Assembly (NCBI GenBank): GCA_015272515.1
Contig: JACYLN010000102.1
Location: 1 to 54,545 of the forward strand
Source: Leptolyngbyaceae cyanobacterium C42_A2020_001
GTDB taxonomy: Bacteria; Cyanobacteriota; Cyanobacteriia; Leptolyngbyales; Leptolyngbyaceae
Direction: 5' to 3'
DNA: 54,545 nt
A model generated the notes under the pieces. That model saw only the letters and a list, made by a program, of their open reading frames with translations, was not told where the DNA came from and ran no database searches. The translations under genes were made by a program, and so were the position numbers. Shown piece by piece: positions 45,206 through 53,284 of the stretch (the first letter of the stretch is position 1; every line of letters starts with the position of its first letter).

Positions 45206-45892
45206 ATGGCGATTTCATCTGATGAAGCCGGCGAAAATTTAACAGCGTATCGATTTCGCTGGATTGGTTATGGGTTTTTGGTGTTTGCCCTGATTGACAC
45301 GATCCATATTTTGCTGACATTACCCACAGGACAACCAACCTGGGTTTTATCGACAATTGGGCAGTTTGTAGAACGAGTCGTCGTTCCCATCCTGGGTTTT
45401 GCCCTGGTGTTTTTTGGAGAGTACTACGGACGCAAGAATGCCGAAAAAATTGGGCTGAAAGTTCTGTCCTGGCTGAGTTTGGTGCTGGCGCTGGTGTTTT
45501 TGTTGATGATTCCGCCAGTTTTCCTGCAAACATTCAACGTCAACAACCAGGCTCAACAAACGGTGAATAAAGAAGTTGAACAGCGACTAACCCAATTAAA
45601 GCAACTGGAAGACCAACTTGCCCGCAGTAATCCCGAACAATTGAAAGCCCTTGCTACCCAACTCAGCAGTGTAGGAGTCTCGGTTGACCCCAACAACCCC
45701 GAAGCAGTAAAAACCCAAATTCAAGCCCGCATTAAAACTGTGCGTGACCAATTGCAAACTCAAGCACAGGGAGCAACCGCCGGGCAAACCTCTAATCTCT
45801 GGAAAAATGCCATTAAGTGGAGTTTGGGTGCCTTAGTTGCTGCTGCCCTCTTCTTTTACCTGTGGAAGAGTAGCGGCTGGGCACGGAGTTAA
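45206..45892 (+). CDS. hpsJ: HpsJ-like membrane protein (exosortase/polysaccharide associated)
   Basis: This 228-residue protein has about four transmembrane segments (20-38, 52-72, 85-108, 205-222). A cytoplasmic or periplasmic coiled region (about 118-200, QTVNKEVEQRLTQLKQLEDQ) separates the last two. It matches the HpsJ type first linked to hormogonium polysaccharide in filamentous cyanobacteria and often found with cyanoexosortases. CAGGAG precedes the ATG. It is 42 bp after its neighbour, so the three genes form one operon. The exact Hps function is not established. Confidence 0.85.
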   Translation: MAISSDEAGENLTAYRFRWIGYGFLVFALIDTIHILLTLPTGQPTWVLSTIGQFVERVVVPILGFALVFFGEYYGRKNAEKIGLKVLSWLSLVLALVFLLMIPPVFLQTFNVNNQAQQTVNKEVEQRLTQLKQLEDQLARSNPEQLKALATQLSSVGVSVDPNNPEAVKTQIQARIKTVRDQLQTQAQGATAGQTSNLWKNAIKWSLGALVAAALFFYLWKSSGWARS

Positions 45893-45964
45893 ACCACGTC
45901 CAACTCGAAAGCTGAAGGTTCTTCAAGGGAAAAACCACGGATTTGGATGTGGACAAGGTTTTGG

Positions 45965-46687
45965 TTAAGCGGCCGCCATTAGATGGCTCATCTCATCCGG
46001 TGTGAGGCTGGAATTCATTACTTTGCCGTCCTTAAACCAGATGATGCGACGGGTAGATCGGGCGACATCGGGTTCATGCGTCACCATGACTACGGTCATG
46101 CCACTAGCATTGAGTTCGGCAAAGATGTTGAGAATTTCAACGGTGGTATGAGAGTCTAAGGCTCCAGTTGGTTCATCTGCCAGTAGGAGAACGGGACGAC
46201 CGACGATCGCCCGCGCAATGGCAACCCGTTGTTGCTGTCCTCCGGAAAGCTGGTTGGGTTTGTTATGCAAGCGATGGGCTAGACCGACGCGAGTCAAAGC
46301 TTCTACAGCGCGATCGCGGCGATCTCGTTCCGACACACTGGCATATACCAGAGGCAGCATCACATTCTCCATTGCTGATAGCTGGGGTAACAGATGGAAT
46401 TGCTGAAATACAAAACCCAATTTGCGGTTCCGCACATGCGCCAGAGCCGTATCATCCAGATGGGAAACGTCTACGTTATCCAGGTAGTAACGCCCGGAGG
46501 TGGGTTTGTCTAAGCAACCGATGATATTCATCATGGTGGATTTCCCAGAACCAGAAGCTCCCATAATGGAGCAAAATTCTCCCTGCTCAATGGTTAAATC
46601 TACGCCGTCTAGCGCTCGGACTTCCGTTTCGCCGGAACCGTAGATTTTGTGAATATCTTCCAATCGCACAATTGTTGTTGTAGGCAT
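45965..46687 (-). CDS. MacB-type ABC transporter ATP-binding protein
   Basis: This 240-residue ATPase has Walker [10 protein letters not shown] (about 43-51), the signature [14 protein letters not shown], Walker [14 protein letters not shown] and the H-loop VMVTHEP. It belongs to the MacB/LolD group, which powers permeases acting on periplasmic substrates. It is the last gene of the MarR-adaptor-permease-ATPase operon, separated from the permease by 2 bp. Confidence 0.95.
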   Translation of the reverse strand: MPTTTIVRLEDIHKIYGSGETEVRALDGVDLTIEQGEFCSIMGASGSGKSTMMNIIGCLDKPTSGRYYLDNVDVSHLDDTALAHVRNRKLGFVFQQFHLLPQLSAMENVMLPLVYASVSERDRRDRAVEALTRVGLAHRLHNKPNQLSGGQQQRVAIARAIVGRPVLLLADEPTGALDSHTTVEILNIFAELNASGMTVVMVTHEPDVARSTRRIIWFKDGKVMNSSLTPDEMSHLMAAA

Positions 46688-46689
46688 AA

Positions 46690-47907
46690 TTACGCACTCC
46701 GCAGCGCCACAATCGGATCAAGTTTGGCTGCCTGACGAGCAGGTACCACTCCAAAGAACAAGCCAATTCCGCCAGAAACGCCAGTTGCAACAGCGATCGC
46801 CACTGGGGAGACTCCAGCCTGTAGAGGAGTGAATGCACCTACCAGCACTACGCCACCTACCCCAATCGCCGTTCCCAGTAGCCCACCCGCGGCTGAAAGG
46901 ATCACGGCTTCGATGATGAACTGAATCAAAATGTCTTGCTGGGAAGCACCGATCGCTTTACGTAGACCAATTTCTTGGGTGCGTTCAGTGACCGACACCA
47001 GCATAATGTTCATAATGCCAATACCGCCGACCACCAGCGAAATCGCCGCGATCGCTGCCAGCATGATCGTCAAACCACCCGTGACCGTACCCACAATTTG
47101 CAGTACATCTTTTTGTGTCTGAACGGTGAAGTCGTCCTCCGTCGTGATTTTGTGGCGCAAGCGTAGCAAATTGGTAACCTGAAACTCGGCTGCGGGAATG
47201 CTAGCTTCGTCTTTTGCGGTGATGGAGATAAAGGTGAGATCCAAGCCATAGGGAGAGTTGCGCCCCGTCAAACGGTTTGCCAGCGTGGTTAATGGCACAT
47301 AAACCGCGTCATCCTGGTTGTTGCCTAAGAACGCCCCTTTCGCCTGGAGCACACCCACCACGCGAAATGTAGTACCGCTGATCCGAATTTCTTGACCAAT
47401 GGGGTCGCGGTTGCCAAAGAAGCGAGTGGCAAGATCGGCACCCAGCGCCGCTACTTGAGTGTTACGCTCCACATCCTGTTGGCTAATAAAACGTCCCCGT
47501 TCCATATCAAAACTCCGAACGGAGAGGAATTCCGGTGTAGTGCCCACAACCAAAGAACTGGTGTTGAGGTTGCGATAGACAATGGGAAGCTGGCTCTGGC
47601 GTTGGGCAGCCACTTCTTTCACTGAGGGAACCTGCGCTGCGATCGCTTTGGCATCATCCCACACCAGCGTTCTGGGTAGATCAAATGTGCGATTTCGCAT
47701 CTGCCGACTTCCCGGTGAAACGAACAACACATTAGGACCAAGTGACTCAAATTGCTCCGATGCGAGCTTCTGCGCTCCCTGACCGATCCCAATCATGGCA
47801 ATAACAGAAGCATTGCCAATAATGATCCCAAGCATTGTCAGGGTACTTCTTAGTTTATTAGCGGTTAGTGTTTTAACCGCCATTCGGGTACTTTCAAACA
47901 GATCCAT
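46690..47907 (-). CDS. MacB-like ABC transporter permease
   Basis: This 405-residue permease has a first transmembrane helix near 20-40, a large periplasmic MacB_PCD domain (about 45-235) and three C-terminal helices (FtsX-like, 280-400, with GLRKAIGAS). It would work with the adaptor and ATPase of the same operon to export a drug, peptide or lipid. Its ATG overlaps the stop of the adaptor gene by one base (TAATG), indicating coupled translation. Confidence 0.95.
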   Translation of the reverse strand: MDLFESTRMAVKTLTANKLRSTLTMLGIIIGNASVIAMIGIGQGAQKLASEQFESLGPNVLFVSPGSRQMRNRTFDLPRTLVWDDAKAIAAQVPSVKEVAAQRQSQLPIVYRNLNTSSLVVGTTPEFLSVRSFDMERGRFISQQDVERNTQVAALGADLATRFFGNRDPIGQEIRISGTTFRVVGVLQAKGAFLGNNQDDAVYVPLTTLANRLTGRNSPYGLDLTFISITAKDEASIPAAEFQVTNLLRLRHKITTEDDFTVQTQKDVLQIVGTVTGGLTIMLAAIAAISLVVGGIGIMNIMLVSVTERTQEIGLRKAIGASQQDILIQFIIEAVILSAAGGLLGTAIGVGGVVLVGAFTPLQAGVSPVAIAVATGVSGGIGLFFGVVPARQAAKLDPIVALRSA

Positions 47908-49256
47908 TACTGTTTCTCCATGCCCTTAATAATGTTTTCCAGCTTTTGTCCTTCGGGCAATTCAACAAATACTGGGTCGCCGGGCTTCACTCCGTCCATA
48001 ATCTTGGTTTCATTGCCGATGTTGGGACCGATGGTGACGGGTTGGAATCTGGGTTTGTTGTTCCGATCGGGCACGAGCACACCCGTTTGTCCTTTGTTGG
48101 TAATGATTGCCACCGTTGGCACCATCAGGGCGTTATCAACTCGCTGGCCTAAAAACGCTAAATCTGCTGTCATACCCGAGCGCAATTTATCCTTGCCAGT
48201 GATCATCCGAACCCGCACTTCAAACGTAATTACGCCACGCTGGGATGGATCTTCCTTCGCTTCAGGCGAGACCAATCGCACCATGCCTTTAAAGACCTGA
48301 TCAGGATAGGCATCGACCTTAATTTCTACTGTTTGATTGGGCTTAATTTGCCCAATATCAACTTCTGGCACCTTCGCCAAAATTTCTAAATCATTTGCCA
48401 GGGTGACAATCGACGTTGCCGATGAAGTGCTAGAAGCAAAGCTGGTAGGAGTAACGAAATCTCCTTCGGTTGCGTTCTTTTGAGTGATTACGCCCGCAAA
48501 GGGTGCACGAATCACGGTATCTTCAACCTGCGTTTCGATCGCTTGCAAATTTGCCCGTGCTGCCTCTACTTGAGCGGCGGCTTGAGCAATATCTTCAACG
48601 CGAGAACCGTTTCGCTCTTGCCGCAGTTGCTCGGCCGAACTGTTGTAGCGGGCTTTTGCTTGCTCCAGATTGGCTTGGGCACTGCGTTGCTCATTCACTA
48701 CTTCATCCAGGCGATCGCGGCTGATAGCTCCTTCGGCAGCCAGCGATTGATTCCGCTGCGCCCGTTGGGTTGCCAGATCTAATCGGGTTTGGGCAGCGGC
48801 GATTTCTGCCTGTGCCTGGTTCACTCCCGCTTCTGCTCGTCCCACCGCTTCCGGGCGGCTACCCGCTTTCAACAAGTCCAGATTTGCTTGCGCCCGTGCC
48901 AGGTCTGCCAGTGCTTTTTGCCGTTGAGCTTGCAGTTCGCGGCTATCCATACGGGCAATAATTTGTCCCTGTTGAACGCGATCGCCCTGCTCTACATACA
49001 GCTCTGCGAGCCGACCAGCGGTTTTAGGGTTCAGATTCAGCCGTTGAACGGGAATTACCTCACCGTTTGCCGTGATGCGAACCGTAACATCTTTTTGCGT
49101 AACGGGCACCGTGTATTCCTTAACATTAGTTGGCGGAGCATTGCCACGCCAAGCAACAAAGGTGGCGGCAGGAACGCCAACTAAACCAGCAGCAAGCAGT
49201 CCCAAAAGCCAGGGATTTGATTTTTTTGTGACCTTGTTAATAATGGGGAGTTGCAT
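47907..49256 (-). CDS. HlyD/MacA-type periplasmic adaptor
   Basis: The protein of about 449 residues has an N-terminal anchor (about 15-35, LLGLLAAGLVGVPAATFVAW), a split barrel-sandwich domain (RITANGEVIPVQRLNLNPK and VIRAPFAGVITQKNATEGDFV) and a long alpha-helical hairpin (about 105-235, Gln/Ala-rich). A beta-barrel and membrane-proximal domain complete it. It links the inner-membrane ABC exporter to an outer-membrane channel not encoded here. I placed the start at the ATG 49254-49256, since earlier codons look like upstream sequence overlapping the MarR gene. Confidence 0.93.
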   Translation of the reverse strand: MQLPIINKVTKKSNPWLLGLLAAGLVGVPAATFVAWRGNAPPTNVKEYTVPVTQKDVTVRITANGEVIPVQRLNLNPKTAGRLAELYVEQGDRVQQGQIIARMDSRELQAQRQKALADLARAQANLDLLKAGSRPEAVGRAEAGVNQAQAEIAAAQTRLDLATQRAQRNQSLAAEGAISRDRLDEVVNEQRSAQANLEQAKARYNSSAEQLRQERNGSRVEDIAQAAAQVEAARANLQAIETQVEDTVIRAPFAGVITQKNATEGDFVTPTSFASSTSSATSIVTLANDLEILAKVPEVDIGQIKPNQTVEIKVDAYPDQVFKGMVRLVSPEAKEDPSQRGVITFEVRVRMITGKDKLRSGMTADLAFLGQRVDNALMVPTVAIITNKGQTGVLVPDRNNKPRFQPVTIGPNIGNETKIMDGVKPGDPVFVELPEGQKLENIIKGMEKQ

Positions 49257-49299
49257 AAGTCTTTGAGGATGAGAAAGGCGGACGGGAAAGGCAAGCGGC

Positions 49300-49869
49300 T
49301 CAAAAAGTATGGGGAGACAATGGAGAGACTGAACGGTCATCTTCCAGGCGATCGCTGCCAGAGGATGTTTGTGAAGTGCGGTACTCTTGCCATCGATCAA
49401 TCATGCGAGGTAGTTCGGCTTCAAAAAAGGCATGAATATCATGCATCTCCTGTAAGCGTTCATTCAGGTGGGGGGCTTCTCCTTTCATCAGATCAAGTCC
49501 TCGCTCGGCAAGTTTCCGAAATGCCGTAATTTGATCCAGTCGCCGTTTAGACATTTCTGACCAGGCATTGAGCTTGATGCGGAAATAGTCCCGTCGGTGA
49601 CCCGGGAGGCTAACTCGTTCGATTAAACCAATCTGTTCTAGAAGTCGAGTCATGGTGCTGATTGAGCCTTTGCTTGCCTGCAAAATGTTGGCAAGCTCTC
49701 CAGGAGATTGATGGGGAGGGTTAGAGATTAATAACCAACCAAAGACGCGACCTGCCATACGGGGGAACCCAATCGTTTCAAACAGCAGCCCAACTTCTTC
49801 GACAAACTGTTTTTGTTCGGTTTCTTGCTGTTTACGGTGAATGAGATTGTTACTAATCACGTTTTCCAC
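49300..49869 (-). CDS. MarR/GbsR-type transcriptional regulator
   Basis: This 189-residue winged-helix protein has a helix-turn-helix core at about 35-100 (FGWLLISNPPHQSPGELANI, then SKGSISTMTRLLEQIGLIERV). The GbsR-like helical C-terminus carries a Ser/Asp-rich tail. It heads the efflux operon (43 bp before the adaptor). A perfect palindrome lies 64 bp upstream and overlaps a possible -35. The likely role is repression of its own operon, relieved by the exported compound; this is inference. Confidence 0.93.
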   Translation of the reverse strand: MENVISNNLIHRKQQETEQKQFVEEVGLLFETIGFPRMAGRVFGWLLISNPPHQSPGELANILQASKGSISTMTRLLEQIGLIERVSLPGHRRDYFRIKLNAWSEMSKRRLDQITAFRKLAERGLDLMKGEAPHLNERLQEMHDIHAFFEAELPRMIDRWQEYRTSQTSSGSDRLEDDRSVSPLSPHTF

Positions 49870-49932
49870 AAAGACTCACTTCATTAGAGACTCCCTTCTT
49901 AGCTATTAATGTAACATAACTTAGTTCTTTTT

Positions 49933-49950
49933 GTTCAATATGTATTGAAC
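49933..49950. promoter_or_regulatory. 18-bp perfect palindrome, likely MarR operator
   Basis: GTTCAATA-TG-TATTGAAC is perfectly symmetrical. Read on the minus strand its right end supplies TTGAAC as a possible -35 of the efflux operon, about 60 bp before the regulator's start codon. That is the expected position for an autorepressor site. Confidence 0.7.
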
Positions 49951-50210
49951 GTTTTGAAAATTTAGTTTATTCAGATCGCTGCATTGAGTGCTTTTGGATA
50001 TGATGGTGGAACGATCTTGCTGCCTGAGGCTTCAAGTGTTAAGAATGAAATCTCTACTACGTGTGTTTTGTTGCAGCAATTTTGATTGAAGTGCGCTGCA
50101 ATGCCTTTTATGCTTAGGTTGAATCCTAAACAGCACGTACTAGCCTGAAAGTTGTTCCGTAGTCTTCATCTCATGAACGAATTTAAGAAGTGAGATCTAC
50201 TGAGATTTCC

Positions 50211-50231
50211 TTTGTGTAAAATTTACACAAA
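50211..50231. promoter_or_regulatory. 21-bp perfect inverted repeat upstream of the 50316 gene
   Basis: TTTGTGTAAA, a central A, then TTTACACAAA. It lies 85 bp before the start codon and about 35 bp before a -10-like TAAAAT (50265-50270), so it is placed as an activator or repressor site would be. The TGTG/CACA spacing is one base longer than a CRP site. The 446-bp gap 49870-50315 otherwise holds only the palindrome at 49933. Confidence 0.6.
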
Positions 50232-50315
50232 CTTTTCTGATTCGTTTGTGCCTTGTTGCAGACATAAAATAAGCTGACCGAAGCCTTCTCGCATCCAAGC
50301 CTCCAACTAGTGCCT

Positions 50316-51461
50316 ATGAGTTCCTCGCCCGATTTGTCCCCCCAACCCTCTAACTCCTCTTCAACTGAACCCAATCAATCTGAGGAGTCCGTACAACCTG
50401 TTCCTTCCGAGGAAAGCACGCCTTCCGTGACCTCTGTGGATGGTGAATCTGATGCGTCTAAAACGGAGACTCCGGTTCTTCGTAAACCGCCGATGCGACC
50501 TGTTCGTCCTCAGCCGCCTGCTTCTCCACCCGCTAGTAAAACTGCCACATCTACAGTCGGTCAGCCTGCAAGCGCACCAGATGTAGTATCAAAGCCAGCA
50601 ACTCCAAAACTAGAAATTGTTTCTGTTTCCGCTGCGGCAGTCCAACCTGAGCCACCTAGTCCAGAAGAACAGGCAGCTCAGGCAGCTTTGAGACAACAGC
50701 CGATTCCGCCTCCCAGTGAGCCAAAGCAGTATCGAGCGATTGGCTTAGTCCGCGGGCTATACATTCCTTCGGAAGAAGAATTTACCCGAGGAGATTTTAA
50801 AGCGGCAGATGGTTCAGACCTGAAAGCGGTGCTTTTGGGGCGTGTTATGAGCCTGGTCAAAAATCATATTGATCTTCAGAAAGAGCATCTTTGGGTGGTT
50901 TATCCCCGTACTCGTGAGGGAGAAAAAGAGTTGCACCTGCAAATTGTGGGTGTTTGGGAACCGGAAACGCTGAAAAAGACTGAAGACGGGGAGGAGGGTT
51001 CTGCTGCTGAAGAAACGTATGATGGCGGCTTTATCGACCCTCGTTTAGAAGACGATTACTTTTCAATTCGAGGCGAGATCGTCTTTATTTCACCTGAGGA
51101 AAAGCATATTGTTGTTAAGATTCAACAAACGCCTCGAAAAAACTCTCAAAAAGCAAAAGCGTTTAAGTTGAGTTTGCAAGGTGAAATCGATAACCCTAGA
51201 ACGGTTGGTTATTTTTGGGATCTTCATATCAAGCGACAAGACAATTCCCTGGTTGTAACTGATGGAACTTGCATTGGTCTGGCACCACCTAAGAAGCGTG
51301 GCAAGGACATGGTGGGTCAGGGTCGCCCCAGAAGACCAAGCTTTGGACGGGGTAAGCCTCCTATTGGCAGAACTCCACGACCAGGTGGCTCTCGTCCGCC
51401 GCGGGAACCTGCATCCAAACCGATTAAACGTTCTGAGCAGACTCCTAAAAGCGACGACTAG
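50316..51461 (+). CDS. conserved cyanobacterial protein with disordered ends, possibly nucleic-acid binding
   Basis: This is a 381-residue protein. Residues 1-140 are Ser/Pro/Glu-rich and probably disordered. The central region (about 145-320, AIGLVRGLYIPSEEEFTRGDF onward) is a conserved beta-rich domain known to me only as a cyanobacterial hypothetical. The tail (330-381) is rich in Arg, Gly, Pro and Lys (RGRPRRP-like), suggesting RNA or DNA binding. An in-frame GTG at 50310 is 2 codons upstream; I prefer the ATG. It is convergent with the next gene, 7 bp apart. Confidence 0.8.
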   Translation: MSSSPDLSPQPSNSSSTEPNQSEESVQPVPSEESTPSVTSVDGESDASKTETPVLRKPPMRPVRPQPPASPPASKTATSTVGQPASAPDVVSKPATPKLEIVSVSAAAVQPEPPSPEEQAAQAALRQQPIPPPSEPKQYRAIGLVRGLYIPSEEEFTRGDFKAADGSDLKAVLLGRVMSLVKNHIDLQKEHLWVVYPRTREGEKELHLQIVGVWEPETLKKTEDGEEGSAAEETYDGGFIDPRLEDDYFSIRGEIVFISPEEKHIVVKIQQTPRKNSQKAKAFKLSLQGEIDNPRTVGYFWDLHIKRQDNSLVVTDGTCIGLAPPKKRGKDMVGQGRPRRPSFGRGKPPIGRTPRPGGSRPPREPASKPIKRSEQTPKSDD

Positions 51462-51468
51462 TGTGCCC

Positions 51469-52650
51469 CTAATCCATTGTTAAGTGTGACCCCCAGATAT
51501 TCTGTGGTAGAAAGGCACGATCGCCAGCGATCGCGGCAACAGGTTGTGTCAAGTAAAACTTGCCAGCTTCAATCCAGTGCTTCAATTCCAATGCCACCTG
51601 GCGAGATAAATAAATGCTAGCCAGGGGGGCAACTCTCACTGTCTTACCGTCAATCCCAATCCGCCCCGATTTCAACTGGGCATAACTTACCAAGCCAAAT
51701 GTAGGGCGAACTCTTCTGGGGATGGAAAAATCAACAATTGGCGCAACTAGATCTGCATCTTGCACGGCGCAGTGAGCGATCGCGGCTTCGTCCAAAACAG
51801 GTAAGGGAATGCCAACTCCCAACATCAATGAGGGACCATAACTTTTGAAATAACAACCGCGTACCCAGCGGGCATCCATTTGCTTTGCGTCTCCAATGAG
51901 GGCAAGAGTGGCAGCGGGTCCAATGGGTGTACGGTTGGGTAACCGCTTTTGTAAAGGAAAGTGCTGGGTTCCTTCCCAGGCGACGTAGCCAATGCCGCCT
52001 CCTAAAAAAATCCGGGTACCGATACCCACCAGTTGCAAATCAGGGTCATTGAGCAAGGGAGCGATCGCACCTGGGTTGGAGTAAACCGCGTTGCCGAGTC
52101 GTGGTTGAAGAGGTCCCAGATAGGTGTAAAGGGGGCGATCACCGCCGTTTACTCCTACGATAAAGTTCTGGTAAAGATTCCGTGGGTTGAACAAATAAAA
52201 CTGGTTGATCGTATCTTTCGTGATTGTGGTTTCAAACGAGGCGCGTGGGTAGCAATCAGTGACCTGCCCTAATGCCCTGAGATGGACAGGTTTACCCGCA
52301 ATCAGTTCGGCAATAACGTGTCCGCCACCCCGTTCTCGTACTTCTTCACCCTCGGCAGACTCGCCGACATGGGTTGCGCCAAGATATAAATCAACTGCAC
52401 CAAAGCCAGAGTATGCAGGAACTCCATCCATCCAGCACTGACGAATTTTGATGGGCGGGTCCGTGTGTCCCAGGTTGATAATTGCGCCTGAGGATTCCAT
52501 CGGTTCAAAGGTGCCCGTTGTGATGACATCTACTTCCTTAGCGGCCTGTGCTGTGCCAACTTCCGCAACTCGAACTTTCGCTTCTTCGACTGTCCAAACA
52601 ACAGCCGATCTACGAGTGATTTTGTCATTAATTTCGGCGATTGTTCGCAT
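51469..52650 (-). CDS. homocysteine biosynthesis protein (HcyBio/DUF39 family)
   Basis: This 393-residue protein resembles the DUF39 family shown in methanogens and sulfate reducers to help convert aspartate semialdehyde to homocysteine using sulfide. Typical stretches are MRTIAEINDKITRRSAVVWTVEE, TTGTFEPMESSGAIINLGHTDPPIK and GIGTRIFLGGGIGYVAWEGTQH. The family normally works with a ferredoxin or NIL-domain partner. None is adjacent, so its role in an oxygenic phototroph is unclear. The 634-bp upstream region has no other gene. Confidence 0.88.
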   Translation of the reverse strand: MRTIAEINDKITRRSAVVWTVEEAKVRVAEVGTAQAAKEVDVITTGTFEPMESSGAIINLGHTDPPIKIRQCWMDGVPAYSGFGAVDLYLGATHVGESAEGEEVRERGGGHVIAELIAGKPVHLRALGQVTDCYPRASFETTITKDTINQFYLFNPRNLYQNFIVGVNGGDRPLYTYLGPLQPRLGNAVYSNPGAIAPLLNDPDLQLVGIGTRIFLGGGIGYVAWEGTQHFPLQKRLPNRTPIGPAATLALIGDAKQMDARWVRGCYFKSYGPSLMLGVGIPLPVLDEAAIAHCAVQDADLVAPIVDFSIPRRVRPTFGLVSYAQLKSGRIGIDGKTVRVAPLASIYLSRQVALELKHWIEAGKFYLTQPVAAIAGDRAFLPQNIWGSHLTMD

Positions 52651-53113
52651 GGAACCTCAAGGGAAGAGAACGTCTATTAGCGCTCAAGCTGCAACAGTAT
52701 GCTTACTTAAAGTTCTGATAAAGATTTGATGTGTTGAAGAGTGAATGACTAGCAAACGTAGACGATGAGTCCGATCTTCGTTATAACCTAATATTATTGG
52801 CGTTTTTGTCGCGCAAATATTCAAAATCGCCAGTGGTCAGGGGCTTTTCCTTTCAAAAAGACAAAGCGCATCTCCAAAAATCTCTTAATTGCGTATTTGG
52901 CTAATGAACCTGTTTAGGGTTGCTAGGTTTTACTAGTACTTCAAACAGAGTTTATTTGTTGGTGCTAAACACCGATTATTACGTAGAACCAGCAGAAAGG
53001 GTGTAATGATTTTTCTTTCGCTCTCCGTATATGAAAGGGGCTTTGCGCTCCAATTTTCAACTTTCTTAAGGATTAATCGCTGGATTAGGGGCTTTTATCA
53101 AGAGTTCATCAAG

Positions 53114-53127
53114 GTAATTTTCTTTAC
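53114..53127 (+). promoter_or_regulatory. NtcA box candidate (GTA-N8-TAC)
   Basis: GTA at 53114-53116 and TAC at 53125-53127 match the NtcA consensus spacing. A TAN3T -10-like element (TAGAGT, 53148-53153) follows about 20 bases later, as at NtcA-activated promoters. It lies 158 bp upstream of the metalloprotease start. Such short motifs occur by chance. Confidence 0.4.
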
Positions 53128-53163
53128 CGAGTTTCTATGTAACATCCTAGAGTGCTAATCGAT

Positions 53164-53205
53164 ACAATTTGGCTAAATAACAGGACAATTTGGCTAAACA
53201 ACAGG
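53164..53205. repeat. tandem repeat, 21 bp x 2
   Basis: ACAATTTGGCTAAATAACAGG is followed directly by a copy with one change (C for T). It lies just upstream of the metalloprotease gene. Two copies suggest slippage or a duplicated site; the function is unknown. Confidence 0.75.
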
Positions 53206-53284
53206 GTCGTTAGCCTTCTAAGTAGGTGTGCCTTTAACTCTGGAGGGTTTGCTCCAGTTAGCTTTTTTCATCAATTTTTGGTAG

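Larger units (their letters stand above)
52651..53284. other. 634-bp intergenic region with possible NtcA box and tandem repeat
   Basis: No gene is supported. It holds an imperfect 11-bp inverted repeat TGGCGTTTTTG/CAAAATCGCCA (52798-52832, one mismatch), a GTA-N8-TAC motif and a 21-bp tandem duplication, listed separately. It serves divergent genes on both sides. Confidence 0.55.
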
